Positions 42,855 through 51,834 of a stretch of 64,000 nucleotides of DNA are shown here, piece by piece. The stretch is from Hyphomicrobiales bacterium. Its GTDB lineage: Bacteria > Pseudomonadota > Alphaproteobacteria > Rhizobiales > Rhizobiaceae. A program made the position numbers and the translations under genes. The first letter of the stretch is position 1, and every line of letters starts with the position of its first letter. The stretch spans positions 558,001 through 622,000 of the forward strand of contig UBXM01000006.1 of NCBI GenBank assembly GCA_900469445.1, written 5' to 3'. Below the pieces are notes generated by a model, which was not told where the DNA came from, did not search any database, and saw only the letters and a program-made list of their open reading frames with translations.

Positions 42855-43922
42855 TCACTCGGACACGCCGGGGTCCACCGTTCCCATTTGCTCGATGTGC
42901 GCAAGTGTCTCGCCGGCCAGACGCAGCGAGGCCGCGGTCGCCATGACCATCTGCGGCAGGATCAGCCATTCGAGTGTCCAGGCTGCTCCTGAACGCTCCT
43001 GCTCATGCACCATCGCCTGATGCAATCCTGAAAGCTGGACCGCATTGAAGCGAGCAAGCGCCACAAGTGTTTCTGCCCCCACCGGGTTTTGTTTATGCGC
43101 CATTGCGGAGGATTTTCCGCCGCCGCTCATGGAGATTTCACCGCCCGACTGGGCCATCAGCGCGAGGTCCTGTCCAATCTTGCCGAGCGTGCCCGTAACC
43201 AATGACAGGTGATGCCCGATATCCGCAATTCCGTCTCGCTGGCTCTGCCATTGGCGCATATCCGCCAGGCCCAGTTCTTCGGCAAGCGCGGCGCGCACCG
43301 CGGCCCCATGTGGTCCCAGCTTGTCGAGAGAGCCGGCCGCGCCGCCGAGTTGAACCGGAAATTCAAGGCCGGTCAGCGTCGTGAGCTGCCGTGTGAGCAG
43401 GTTTCGCCAGCTTTCCAGTCGATCAGAGACGTGGATCGGAATGGCTGCCTGCATGCGGGTATAGCCCATTAGCGGGTTTGATCCGAAGCGCTGATCGAGA
43501 CCATCCAGAAGGGCAAGTATCCGCCTTATCCGCTCAGTGAAGATCGCGTGGATCGCCTTCATCCGAAGCATCAGGCTCGTGTCTATCGCATCCTGGCTGG
43601 TTGTGCCGAAATGGACATGACTGGCTGCATCTCCGCCGACTGCGTGCCTGAGCTGTTTGACCAGTTCGGGTATGACGACGGAATCCGTGCCCACGGCCAC
43701 CTTCAACCGCGCCATATCCGGTTCGAATTTATCGCATGCGGCTGTAATCTGTTCCGCCGCTTCTGCCGGTATCAGCCCCAGTTCCGCCTGTGCTTTGGCC
43801 AACGCTGCTTCGAAACGAAGCATGGCCTTGATGTCCGCATTGGCCGACAGGTGGTGAGCGATTTCCTCATCGCCAAGGAGGCCCGACAGGAAGGGATGCT
43901 CGAAGGGAGAAAAGGTCATCAT
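42855..43922 (-). CDS. pcaB: 3-carboxy-cis,cis-muconate cycloisomerase
   Basis: The protein has 355 residues. It lactonises 3-carboxy-cis,cis-muconate to gamma-carboxymuconolactone. It is a fumarase/aspartase-superfamily protein with HVHFGTTSQDAIDTSL and the signature SSAMAHKQNPVGAE. About 90 residues shorter at the C-terminus than Pseudomonas PcaB, as usual in rhizobia. It is the last gene of pcaDCHGB, 30 nt after pcaG. Confidence 0.93.
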   Translation of the reverse strand: MMTFSPFEHPFLSGLLGDEEIAHHLSANADIKAMLRFEAALAKAQAELGLIPAEAAEQITAACDKFEPDMARLKVAVGTDSVVIPELVKQLRHAVGGDAASHVHFGTTSQDAIDTSLMLRMKAIHAIFTERIRRILALLDGLDQRFGSNPLMGYTRMQAAIPIHVSDRLESWRNLLTRQLTTLTGLEFPVQLGGAAGSLDKLGPHGAAVRAALAEELGLADMRQWQSQRDGIADIGHHLSLVTGTLGKIGQDLALMAQSGGEISMSGGGKSSAMAHKQNPVGAETLVALARFNAVQLSGLHQAMVHEQERSGAAWTLEWLILPQMVMATAASLRLAGETLAHIEQMGTVDPGVSE

Positions 43923-43952
43923 GTCTCCATGTCGAAACGGTTGGACGCAGCC

Positions 43953-44567
43953 TCAGATATCGAGGAACACTGTTTCTTTCGGTCCCTGAAGATGGATGTC
44001 GAGCGTATAGGTGCTGCCGTCCTTCTGTGCGACCATCGTCTCGACCCGCTGGCGATGTTCGATGCGCAACAGCAGCGGATCGATGGCGTTCGCTTCCGCC
44101 TCGTCGGAAAAATAGATACGCGTATGCAAGCCGATGTTGATGCCGCGGGCGACGATCCAGAGCGTGATATGCGGCGCCATCAAACGCCCGTCCTTGAACG
44201 GTACCTTGCCGGGTTTGATCGTCTCGAACTGGAAATAACCGTCCTCGGCATTCGTCGGACAGCGACCCCAGCCGGTGAAGTTCGGATCGGCGGTGCCGCG
44301 CATTTCCGACGGGCTGTTGTATAGGCCGGCGCTATCCGCCTGCCAGATCTCGGCAATCGCATCCCGCACCAGCGTGTCGGCGCCATCGAGGATGCGGCCA
44401 CGCACGGTGATGCGTTCGCCCAGCGTCTGATCGTTGACCATCGCGGTTCCGAGATCGCCGTCATAGACGCCGCGAATGTCGCAGTAATTCGGCGTCAGTC
44501 CGATATGGACATAGGGACCGGCGGTCTGCGACGGCGTTTCCTTCAGCCTGTGAAGCTCCTGCACCAT
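43953..44567 (-). CDS. pcaG: Protocatechuate 3,4-dioxygenase, alpha subunit
   Basis: The protein has 204 residues. Intradiol dioxygenase fold (TAGPYVHIGL, DADTLVRDAIAEIWQAD-like, FTGWGRCPTNAEDGYFQFETIKPG, MAPHITLWIVARG). Like other alpha subunits it lacks the full iron-ligand set and forms the active site with PcaH. Its ATG overlaps the pcaH stop (TGATG), which implies translational coupling. Confidence 0.95.
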   Translation of the reverse strand: MVQELHRLKETPSQTAGPYVHIGLTPNYCDIRGVYDGDLGTAMVNDQTLGERITVRGRILDGADTLVRDAIAEIWQADSAGLYNSPSEMRGTADPNFTGWGRCPTNAEDGYFQFETIKPGKVPFKDGRLMAPHITLWIVARGINIGLHTRIYFSDEAEANAIDPLLLRIEHRQRVETMVAQKDGSTYTLDIHLQGPKETVFLDI

Positions 44568-45316
44568 CAGTTGCCCTCCAGCCGGTTTTCAAAAAGGGTC
44601 GAGCGGCGTCCGCGCAGCACGATATCGAACTTGTAGGCGCGCGCATCCATCGGGATCGTCTGGCCCCAATCGAGTGGTGCTATCAGTTGCTCGATGGCTC
44701 TGCGATCCGGGATCGTGTTGACGATCGGACATTTCCAGATCATCGGGTCGCCCTCGAAATACATCTGGGTGATCAGGCGCTGGGCGAAGCCATGTCCGAA
44801 GACCGAGAAATGGATATGGGCGGGGCGCCAGTCGTTGACGCCGTTCGGCCATGGATAAGGGCCGGGCTTGACTGTGCGAAACGCATAACGCCCGTCGTCG
44901 TCGGTGATCGCACGGCCGCAACCGCCGAAATTGGGGTCGATCGCGGCGAGATAGGTTTCTTTCTTGTGGCGGTAACGGCCGCCGGCATTGGCCTGCCAGA
45001 ACTCCAGCAACGCACCGCGAACAGGTTGGCCTCGCTCATCCAGCACGCGACCATGAACGATGATGCGTTCGCCGATGGCGCTCTCCCCGGGGCGGGCGTA
45101 ATTGTGGATCAGATCGTTGTCGAGTTCGCCGATCATCGAATGGCCGAAGACCGGGCCGGTGATTTCCGAGATCGTGCCGTCGAGCGACAGCAGGGCCCGC
45201 TGCGGCGAGCGCAGGATCGAGGTCTTGTATTCCGGCGTCAGAGCGGGCGCGTGCCAGGCCCGGTCGCGCGCGAAAAATCCACCGGTCTCCGGCCTCTGGT
45301 TCGAATTGGCGGACAT
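44567..45316 (-). CDS. pcaH: Protocatechuate 3,4-dioxygenase, beta subunit
   Basis: The protein has 249 residues. The non-haem Fe3+ ligands are visible: Tyr115 (GRYRHKKE), Tyr154 (PGPYPWPNG), His167 and His169 (RPAHIHFS). It cleaves protocatechuate by intradiol dioxygenation to 3-carboxy-cis,cis-muconate. It is the central ring-cleavage gene that receives protocatechuate from QuiC and PobA. It lies 2 nt after pcaC and overlaps pcaG. Confidence 0.96.
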   Translation of the reverse strand: MSANSNQRPETGGFFARDRAWHAPALTPEYKTSILRSPQRALLSLDGTISEITGPVFGHSMIGELDNDLIHNYARPGESAIGERIIVHGRVLDERGQPVRGALLEFWQANAGGRYRHKKETYLAAIDPNFGGCGRAITDDDGRYAFRTVKPGPYPWPNGVNDWRPAHIHFSVFGHGFAQRLITQMYFEGDPMIWKCPIVNTIPDRRAIEQLIAPLDWGQTIPMDARAYKFDIVLRGRRSTLFENRLEGN

Positions 45317-45318
45317 CC

Positions 45319-45729
45319 TCAGGTCTCCTCCCCCGATGTCTTTTCCGCATCCATCTGCTCATAGACGCGCTTGGCAATCTTGATGGCATGGTTTGCTGCC
45401 GGTACGCCAGCATAGATGGCGACATGCAGCAGGGCTTCGCGAACATCCTCCCGCGAAGCGCCGGTATTTTCGGTGGCGCGAACATGCATCGCGACCTCTT
45501 CATCCTGACCGAGCGCGGCCAGAAGTGCGATCGTCACGATCGACCGTTCCCGTTTGGTAAAGTTGGGGCGCGACCAGACATGCCCCCAGGCGGCTTCCGT
45601 GATCAATGCCTGAAACGGTTGGTCGAACTCCGTCGAATTGGCGATTGCCCGATCAACATGAGCGTTCCCGAGCACGGTTCGCCGCGTCGCCATGCCGTGC
45701 CGATGTCGGTCCGTCTCGCCTTCACTCAT
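45319..45729 (-). CDS. pcaC: 4-carboxymuconolactone decarboxylase
   Basis: The protein has 136 residues of the carboxymuconolactone decarboxylase family ([38 protein letters not shown], [31 protein letters not shown]). It converts gamma-carboxymuconolactone to beta-ketoadipate enol-lactone. It overlaps pcaD by 8 nt, a common arrangement in this operon; here PcaD and PcaC are separate proteins, not the fused PcaL. Confidence 0.94.
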   Translation of the reverse strand: MSEGETDRHRHGMATRRTVLGNAHVDRAIANSTEFDQPFQALITEAAWGHVWSRPNFTKRERSIVTIALLAALGQDEEVAMHVRATENTGASREDVREALLHVAIYAGVPAANHAIKIAKRVYEQMDAEKTSGEET

Positions 45730-46534
45730 TGCGCTTGTCTCCGTTTGTGGCGGTGTTGACGAAGGTGCGGATCAGGTCGGCCATTGCCTCCGGTTGCTCG
45801 ACGCAGGGAATATGGCCGGCATCCCTGACGACTTCGAAACGCGCGCCCGGGATACGGTCTGCCGTTGCCTTGACCATATCGGGTGGGGTTGAACCGTCCC
45901 GATCCCCGACAATGCACAGTGTCGGAACGGCAATCCGCGTCGCGGCTTCGGTGTAATCGGCGTCGCGAATGGAGCGGCAGGTTGCCGTATAACCGTCATT
46001 CGGCTGGCGCGCGAGCATGTTGCAATAGCCTCGATAGGCGGTGTTTTCGGGATTGCGGAAGGCCGCTGTGAACCAGCGTTCCATGACGGCATCGACGATA
46101 CTCGCCACGCCGTTCTTCTCGACAGCCGCGATTCGGGCGTTCCACATCTCGGTTGAACCGATCTTGCTTGCGGTGTCGCAGAGGATCATTGCTGCAACGA
46201 GATCCGGGCGCATCTCGTAGAGAGCCTGTGCGATCAACCCACCGACAGACAGGCCGCAGACAGCGGCGTTTTTTACGTTGAGAAGGTCCAGCAGACCGGC
46301 CAGATCGGTCGCATGATCTTCGATCGAGTAGGGCGTCTTTCCGACATCCGAAAGGCCATGCCCTCGCTTGTCGTAAAGCACGATGGGAAAATCGCCTGCC
46401 AAACGTATGATCACATCACGCCAGATACGGAAATCGGTGCCAAGCGAGTTGGCAAAAACGATGACGGGCCTGTCAGCCGGTCCGCCGATCACCTGATAAT
46501 GGATGGTGACACCGTTGATCTGTGCAAACTGCAT
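45722..46534 (-). CDS. pcaD: 3-oxoadipate enol-lactonase
   Basis: The protein has 270 residues, an alpha/beta hydrolase with nucleophile Ser96 (CGLSVGG), oxyanion region FANSLGTDF and catalytic His near the C-terminus (DAGHIPCVEQ). It hydrolyses enol-lactone to beta-ketoadipate. It is the first gene of pcaDCHGB. The PcaQ-type box lies 70-86 nt upstream in the divergent pcaQ intergenic region. Confidence 0.94.
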   Translation of the reverse strand: MQFAQINGVTIHYQVIGGPADRPVIVFANSLGTDFRIWRDVIIRLAGDFPIVLYDKRGHGLSDVGKTPYSIEDHATDLAGLLDLLNVKNAAVCGLSVGGLIAQALYEMRPDLVAAMILCDTASKIGSTEMWNARIAAVEKNGVASIVDAVMERWFTAAFRNPENTAYRGYCNMLARQPNDGYTATCRSIRDADYTEAATRIAVPTLCIVGDRDGSTPPDMVKATADRIPGARFEVVRDAGHIPCVEQPEAMADLIRTFVNTATNGDKRNE

Positions 46535-46604
46535 TGAAAATCTCTCCCTTATCTATCTTGGTATATTGAGACGGTTAGGTAAAATGACTTTTCCGGCGTC
46601 ATCC

Positions 46605-46620
46605 ATAATCGTTTGGTTAT
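46605..46620. promoter_or_regulatory. PcaQ-type binding box
   Basis: ATAATCGTTTGGTTAT fits the published rhizobial PcaQ box ATAACC-N4-GGTTAA in spacing and in most bases. It lies 70 nt from the pcaD start and only 7 nt before the pcaQ ATG, where it would cover the pcaQ leader and allow PcaQ to limit its own expression. Confidence 0.65.
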
Positions 46621-46627
46621 AAGTGCA

Positions 46628-47551
46628 ATGAGCGACTCCCACGTCAAGTTTCGTCATCTACAGGCATTTATCGAGGTTGCGCGTTACAAGAGCGTGGTGA
46701 AAGCTTCCGCTTCTCTCAATGTCAGCCAGCCGGCCGTTACCAAGACGATCCGGGAGCTGGAACAGGCTCTCGGTGTTGCGCTGGTCGAGCGTGAGGGACG
46801 AGGGATCCGTATAACCCGCTACGGCGAAGTGTTCCTCAAACACGCCGGCGCAGCGATCGCCGCCCTGCGGCAGGGGGTCGATTCCGTTTCCCATGAACGA
46901 GTGGGTGAGGCTCCGCTTCTGCGCGTCGGCGCATTGCCGACGGTGTCGAGCCATATCATGCCGCATGCGATGGATCTCTTCCTCAAGGAAAAGACCCTGA
47001 GCCGTATCAAGATCGTTACCGGCGAGAATTCGGTGCTTCTGGAGCAGTTGCGGTTCGGTGAGCTCGATCTCGTCGTCGGACGCCTGGCAGGCGCGGACAG
47101 GATGGCCGGATTTCTCTTCGAGCACCTGTATTCGGAACGGGTGGTGTTTGCCGTCCGTGCCGGACATCCACTCCTGGCATCGGGGCGTTCGCCGTTTGCC
47201 GAACTCGGCGGCTACACGATCCTGATGCCCACGGCATCGTCGATCATAAGGCCCGTAGTCGATCAGTTTCTCATCGCCAACGGCATTTCCGGCCTGCCGA
47301 ACCAGATCGAGACCGTCTCGGACGCATTCGGTCGCGCCTTCGTATCGTCGAGCGACGCAGTCTGGATCATATCGGCCGGCGTGGTGACCCGGGATGTCGA
47401 GGCGGGGCAACTTCACACATTGCCGATAGACACGAATGACACGCGTGGGCCGGTGGGCCTGACCATGCGGACTGATGTCGTTCCTTCCATAGCGATGTCT
47501 CTTCTGATGCAGACCATTCGCGAGGCCGCAGCCTGCCGGACGCTTCTCTGA
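46628..47551 (+). CDS. pcaQ: LysR-type activator of the pca operon
   Basis: The protein has 307 residues from ATG 46628; no good Shine-Dalgarno is seen. N-terminal HTH (SVVKASASLNVSQPAVTKTIRELEQ, about 20-45) followed by the LysR effector domain (about 90-300). Divergent from pcaD with the PcaQ box between them. PcaQ in Agrobacterium and Sinorhizobium activates pcaDCHGB with beta-carboxy-muconate or -muconolactone as effector. Name supported by context and sequence pattern. Confidence 0.9.
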   Translation: MSDSHVKFRHLQAFIEVARYKSVVKASASLNVSQPAVTKTIRELEQALGVALVEREGRGIRITRYGEVFLKHAGAAIAALRQGVDSVSHERVGEAPLLRVGALPTVSSHIMPHAMDLFLKEKTLSRIKIVTGENSVLLEQLRFGELDLVVGRLAGADRMAGFLFEHLYSERVVFAVRAGHPLLASGRSPFAELGGYTILMPTASSIIRPVVDQFLIANGISGLPNQIETVSDAFGRAFVSSSDAVWIISAGVVTRDVEAGQLHTLPIDTNDTRGPVGLTMRTDVVPSIAMSLLMQTIREAAACRTLL

Positions 47552-47574
47552 TATTGATCACACGCGACGGCTCT

Positions 47575-48336
47575 TCAGGCGAGAACGCCCTGGAGCTCGC
47601 GGCTTACCTTCTGGAGCGACGGAAGATAGGCCTCGATGACTTCCGCCATCGGTTCCGGTGAGGCTGCAAGCCCTGTATTGAGGGCTGCGACCACGGTGCC
47701 GCGGGCGTTTCTCAAGGGCACGGCGACGGACCGCAGTCCCGGTTCCACCTCCTGGTCAACCGCAGCATATCCCTGGCTTCTGACCCGCGAAAGTTCGCCC
47801 ATGACGGCTTCGACGGTGTTGAGCGTATAAGGGGTCCTCGCCAGAAGTGACTGCGTCTCCAGATGTTCCTTCACCTGTTTTTCCGGAAGCGCAGCCAGCA
47901 TGACGCGTCCCAGCGATGTGCAATAGGCCGGCAGGCGCGAGCCCGGCATGAGGGCTATGGACATGACCCTCCTCTGGGCAGCGCGCGCCACATAGACGAT
48001 TTCCGCACCGTCCAGGATCGCAACCGACGTGCTTTGGCCGATCTTCTCCGATAACTGGTCCAGCCATGGCTGGACGATGCGGGGCAGCGGCATGGAAGCG
48101 AGACATCCGGTGCCGAGCCGCAGAACGCGGGGCGTCACGGTGAAAAACTTGCCGTCATAGGCGCAATATCCCTGCTCTGCGAGTGTAAGCAGACAACGGC
48201 GGGTCGTCGCGCGATCCAGGCCGGCAATCTCGGCTGCCTCCGAAATACTCAGACGGGGTGTGTCAGCCGTGAAGGCTTCGATCACGCGCAAGCCCTTGGC
48301 CAGTCCACCCATCATGTCGTTCGGCTTGACTGCCAA
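47575..48336 (-). CDS. pcaR: IclR-family regulator of pcaIJF
   Basis: The protein has 253 residues from TTG 48336, favoured by GGAG 7 nt upstream; ATG 48315 is the alternative. HTH about 15-70 (LSISEAAEIAGLDRATTRRCLLTL) and IclR effector domain (about 85-250) ending in the usual helix. PcaR activates pcaIJF in response to beta-ketoadipate. It is divergent from pcaI with an operator-like sequence between. The open frame runs farther upstream but is not supported. Confidence 0.9.
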   Translation of the reverse strand: MAVKPNDMMGGLAKGLRVIEAFTADTPRLSISEAAEIAGLDRATTRRCLLTLAEQGYCAYDGKFFTVTPRVLRLGTGCLASMPLPRIVQPWLDQLSEKIGQSTSVAILDGAEIVYVARAAQRRVMSIALMPGSRLPAYCTSLGRVMLAALPEKQVKEHLETQSLLARTPYTLNTVEAVMGELSRVRSQGYAAVDQEVEPGLRSVAVPLRNARGTVVAALNTGLAASPEPMAEVIEAYLPSLQKVSRELQGVLA

Positions 48337-48350
48337 AGAGATACTCCGGC

Positions 48351-48389
48351 TTTGTGCGATATTGCAACAAATAGAGCATAGCGCACAAA
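48351..48389. promoter_or_regulatory. PcaR operator-like sequence
   Basis: GTGCGATATTGCAAC (48354-48368) matches 11 of 15 positions of the complement of the Pseudomonas PcaR site as I recall it (GTTCGATAATCGCAC). It lies inside an inverted repeat TTTGTGCG (48351-48358) and CGCACAAA (48382-48389), midway between pcaR and pcaI. Confidence 0.55.
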
Positions 48390-48477
48390 ACGATTGAGGT
48401 CGAGCGATGTCGGTCTTAGAAAACAGGACAAGCTCCAGAAACGGAGCAGTCAGGTCCACATCCTTGGGAGGTCGCGG

Positions 48478-49185
48478 ATGGACAAGACGAGCCAGAGCCT
48501 TGCAGAGGCCGTCTCCGGGATAACGGACGGGGCAACGGTGATGATCGGTGGTTTCGGCGGATCGGGTGCCCCGATCGAACTCATTCACGCGCTGATCGAC
48601 AGGGGGCCGAAAGGTCTGACGGTCATCAACAACAATGCCGGCAACGGTCGGATCGGGATTGCCGCGATGATCGACGCGGGCATGGTTCGCAAAATGATCT
48701 GCTCTTTCCCGAAATCGTCCGATCCGCGTGCATTTACCGACACATATCTCGCCGGCGAGATCGAGCTCGAGCTTGTGCCGCAGGGCACGCTCGCCGAGCG
48801 CATTCGTGCGGGTGGGGCAGGAATTCCCGCATTCTACACGCCGACCGCCTATGGTACGGAGCTTGCCGAAGGCAAGCCGATAGGCGAGTTCGATGGTCGG
48901 CATTATGTTCAGGAGCGCTGGCTCAAGGCCGATTTCGCCCTCATCAAGGCTCATCTGGGCGATCGCCACGGCAATCTCACCTACAATAAGGCGGCGCGTA
49001 ACTTCAATCCGTTGATGTGCATGGCCGCCGCAAAGACGATCGTGCAGGTCACCAGGGTGGTTGAGGCCGGCGAGATCGATCCCGAACATGTCGTGACACC
49101 GGGAATATTCGTCGATCGTCTGGTCGAGGTCTCCCAGCCGCGGCAGGAAGAGGAACTCATTCGAGCCGGAGTGGCCTACGCATGA
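48478..49185 (+). CDS. pcaI: 3-oxoadipate CoA-transferase, subunit A
   Basis: The protein has 235 residues from ATG 48478 (GGGAGG upstream). CoA-transferase family I alpha subunit with GGFGGSGAPIELI near the N-terminus and FALIKAHLGDRHGNLTYNK in the second half. With PcaJ it transfers CoA from succinyl-CoA to beta-ketoadipate. It overlaps pcaJ by 4 nt. Confidence 0.95.
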   Translation: MDKTSQSLAEAVSGITDGATVMIGGFGGSGAPIELIHALIDRGPKGLTVINNNAGNGRIGIAAMIDAGMVRKMICSFPKSSDPRAFTDTYLAGEIELELVPQGTLAERIRAGGAGIPAFYTPTAYGTELAEGKPIGEFDGRHYVQERWLKADFALIKAHLGDRHGNLTYNKAARNFNPLMCMAAAKTIVQVTRVVEAGEIDPEHVVTPGIFVDRLVEVSQPRQEEELIRAGVAYA

Positions 49186-49871
49186 CCAGCACGAACCACG
49201 AGCATATCAAGCTCACCAACGCCCAGATCGCCTGGCGTGCGGCGCAGGACATTGCCGATGGCGCCTATGTCAATCTTGGCATCGGTTTTCCCGAGATGGT
49301 CGCCCGTTATCAGCCGCCCGGCCGGGCTGCGATCTTCCATACGGAGAACGGCATCCTCGATTTCGGCGAGGCACCCCGTGCAGGCGAGGAAGACTGGGAC
49401 CTCATCAATGCTGGAAAGAAGGCGGTGACGCTGAAACCGGGCGCCGCGTTCTTCCACCATGCGGATAGTTTCGCCATGGTGCGCGGCGGTCACCTCGATG
49501 TGGCGATCCTGGGGGCATTGCAGGTGGCGCAAAACGGAGACCTGGCCAATTGGCGCGTGGGCTCGAAGGGCGTGCCGGCGGTCGGCGGTGCCATGGATCT
49601 TGTGCATGGCGCCAAACAGGTCTTCGTCATTACCGAGCACGTGACCAAGAATGGCGAGCCGAAGCTCGTGGAAAGATGTACCTTCCCACTGACCGGCGTC
49701 GGCTGCATAACCCGTATCTATACCAGTCATGCCGTTATCGACGTGGCGAATGCGCGCTTCGTACTGCGTGAGAAGCTTGCGGCGATGACAGTTGAGGATT
49801 TGCAGGCAATGACCGGCGCTCCCCTGCATGTCGAAGGCGAGGTTGCCGATCTCGTCGTTCCCGAACTCTGA
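49182..49871 (+). CDS. pcaJ: 3-oxoadipate CoA-transferase, subunit B
   Basis: The protein has 229 residues. The catalytic glutamate is Glu55 in FHTENGILDFG, with NLGIGFPEMVARY before it and GGHLDVAILGALQV after. It partners PcaI. A short gap (10 nt) separates it from pcaF. Confidence 0.95.
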   Translation: MTSTNHEHIKLTNAQIAWRAAQDIADGAYVNLGIGFPEMVARYQPPGRAAIFHTENGILDFGEAPRAGEEDWDLINAGKKAVTLKPGAAFFHHADSFAMVRGGHLDVAILGALQVAQNGDLANWRVGSKGVPAVGGAMDLVHGAKQVFVITEHVTKNGEPKLVERCTFPLTGVGCITRIYTSHAVIDVANARFVLREKLAAMTVEDLQAMTGAPLHVEGEVADLVVPEL

Positions 49872-49881
49872 GGAGATTTTA

Positions 49882-51087
49882 ATGCCCGATGCTTTCATCT
49901 GCGATTACATTCGCACGCCCATCGGCCGCTTTGGAGGTTCTCTATCCTCTGTCAGAACCGACGATCTTGGCGCAATTCCGCTAAAGGCACTCGTAGAACG
50001 AAACCCGAGGGTCGATTGGGAGGCGGTCGGCGACGTGATCTACGGCTGTGCCAACCAGGCGGGCGAAGACAACCGCAATGTCGCGCGCATGTCGCTGCTC
50101 CTGGCAGGCTTGCCGGTTTCCGTCACCGGCACCACTATCAACCGCCTGTGTGGTTCAGGCATGGACGCGGTCATCATGGCCAGCCGCGCCATCAAGGCGA
50201 GCGAAGCCGAGCTGATGATCGCCGGTGGCGTCGAAAGCATGAGCCGCGCGCCGTTCGTGATGCCGAAAGCCGAGGTCGCGTTCTCGCGTCATGCCGAGAT
50301 CCACGACACCACGATAGGCTGGCGCTTCATCAATCCGCTGATGAAAAAGCAGTACGGCGTCGACTCCATGCCGCAGACCGGCGAGAATGTTGCAGAAGAT
50401 TATCGGATTTCCAGAGCCGATCAGGATGCCTTTGCCTTTCGTAGCCAGGCCAAGGCGGCCGCGGCTCAGGAAAATGGTCGTCTGGCGCGCGAAATCATTC
50501 CTGTCGTCATCCCGCAGCGTAAGGGCGACGCCGTTGTCGTATCGGCAGACGAGCACCCGCGGGCAACCACGATCGAAGCGCTGGCAAAACTGGCTACGCC
50601 CTTCAAAACGGAGGGCGGAACGGTCACGGCCGGCAATGCTTCCGGCGTGAACGACGGTGCCGCGGCGCTCATCATCGCATCGGAAGCCGCCGTTGAAAAA
50701 TACGGATTGACCCCTCTCGCCCGGATCATGGCCGGCGCGACGGCTGGCGTTCCTCCCAGGATTATGGGGATCGGGCCGGCACCAGCCTCGAAAAAACTGA
50801 TGGCAATGCTCGGGCTAAGCCAGGATCGCTTCGATGTTATCGAACTGAACGAGGCCTTCGCCTCTCAGGGTCTTGCAACGTTGCGCGAACTCGGCATCGC
50901 CGACGATGATCCGCGCGTCAATCCGAACGGTGGGGCAATTGCGCTCGGGCATCCACTGGGAATGTCGGGTGCCAGGATCGCAGGCACGGCAGCGCTTGAG
51001 CTTGCATCCGGCAAGGGCCGCCATGCGCTCGCAACCATGTGCATCGGTGTCGGGCAGGGCATCGCCATCGCGCTTGCGCGCGCCTGA
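49882..51087 (+). CDS. pcaF: 3-oxoadipyl-CoA thiolase
   Basis: The protein has 401 residues from ATG 49882 (GAGGAG upstream). Thiolase triad visible: Cys90 (NRLCGSGMDAV), His357 (GHPLGMSGARI) and Cys387 (TMCIGVGQG). It splits 3-oxoadipyl-CoA to succinyl-CoA and acetyl-CoA, the end of the pathway. Last gene of pcaIJF; a bidirectional hairpin follows. Confidence 0.95.
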   Translation: MPDAFICDYIRTPIGRFGGSLSSVRTDDLGAIPLKALVERNPRVDWEAVGDVIYGCANQAGEDNRNVARMSLLLAGLPVSVTGTTINRLCGSGMDAVIMASRAIKASEAELMIAGGVESMSRAPFVMPKAEVAFSRHAEIHDTTIGWRFINPLMKKQYGVDSMPQTGENVAEDYRISRADQDAFAFRSQAKAAAAQENGRLAREIIPVVIPQRKGDAVVVSADEHPRATTIEALAKLATPFKTEGGTVTAGNASGVNDGAAALIIASEAAVEKYGLTPLARIMAGATAGVPPRIMGIGPAPASKKLMAMLGLSQDRFDVIELNEAFASQGLATLRELGIADDDPRVNPNGGAIALGHPLGMSGARIAGTAALELASGKGRHALATMCIGVGQGIAIALARA

Positions 51088-51105
51088 TCCCCAGAAGATG
51101 ACGGA

Positions 51106-51136
51106 GGTCGGCGGCGACTAGTGCAGGCCGCCGACC
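51106..51136. terminator. Bidirectional hairpin between pcaF and the ABC importer
   Basis: GGTCGGCGGC (51106-51115) and GCCGCCGACC (51127-51136) pair perfectly around an 11-nt loop. The right arm overlaps the last codons of the convergent LivF-type gene, so one hairpin could stop both directions. Confidence 0.6.
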
Positions 51137-51834
51137 CCAAGCAGACGTTCCACCGCATCCTGATCCTGCGAAAGCGCGCTGGGCGTTCCACTCCATGCAA
51201 TGCGGCCCCGCTCCAGCACGATGACCTCGTCGGCAAAATCGAGGGCGCTCTGGATCCGCTGTTCGACCAGCAGGATCGTCATGTCGCCCGAGCCGGCAAG
51301 CTCGGAGAACGCTGCCATGAGCTCCTCGCAGATGACCGGGGCCAATCCTTCAAGCGGCTCATCCAGCAATAGCACCGAGGGACGTCCCAGGATCGTACGT
51401 GCCGTGGTCAGCATTTGCTGTTCACCTCCGGACAACTGGCTTCCCAGGTTCCTGTGCCGCTCCCTCAGGCGCGGAAACATCGCATAGGCCTCGTCGATTG
51501 CATCCTTCTGCCGGCCTTTCAGCCCGACCGTCAGGTTTTCCTCGACGGTAAGGCTCGGGAACACGTCACGAGTTTGTGGAACGTAGCCGATACCGGCATG
51601 GGCACGGGCGGCGCTTGGTGCCGAACTGATATCCACCCCGCCCACCATTATTTTCCCGTCATATCGACGGGTCTGGCCGGCAAGCGTTGCCAAAAGCGTG
51701 CTTTTGCCCATCCCATTGCGACCGAGGACGGCAAGCCGCCGGCCTGCGGGGACGGAAAACGAAATCGATTCCAGAATGCGTGTCGGGCCGTAACCTGCGG
51801 AAAGGTTCGAGACTTCAAGCGACGTGGCTGGCAT
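51118..51834 (-). CDS. ABC importer ATPase, LivF type (probably aromatic acid uptake)
   Basis: The protein has 238 residues from ATG 51834 (GGGAG 8 nt upstream); the in-frame ATG at 51840 has too short a spacing. Walker A GRNGMGKST, signature LSGGEQQM, Walker B VLLLDEPLEGLAP. It overlaps the LivG-type gene by 20 nt. Part of a five-gene branched-chain-type importer that lies between pcaIJF and pobA, in the position of the protocatechuate importer pcaMNVWX of Sinorhizobium. Confidence 0.88.
   Translation of the reverse strand: MPATSLEVSNLSAGYGPTRILESISFSVPAGRRLAVLGRNGMGKSTLLATLAGQTRRYDGKIMVGGVDISSAPSAARAHAGIGYVPQTRDVFPSLTVEENLTVGLKGRQKDAIDEAYAMFPRLRERHRNLGSQLSGGEQQMLTTARTILGRPSVLLLDEPLEGLAPVICEELMAAFSELAGSGDMTILLVEQRIQSALDFADEVIVLERGRIAWSGTPSALSQDQDAVERLLGVGGLH

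Noticed and set aside
48337..49089. Upstream extension of pcaR to 504 residues
   Set aside because: The extension is antisense to pcaI, and the IclR family is about 250 residues.
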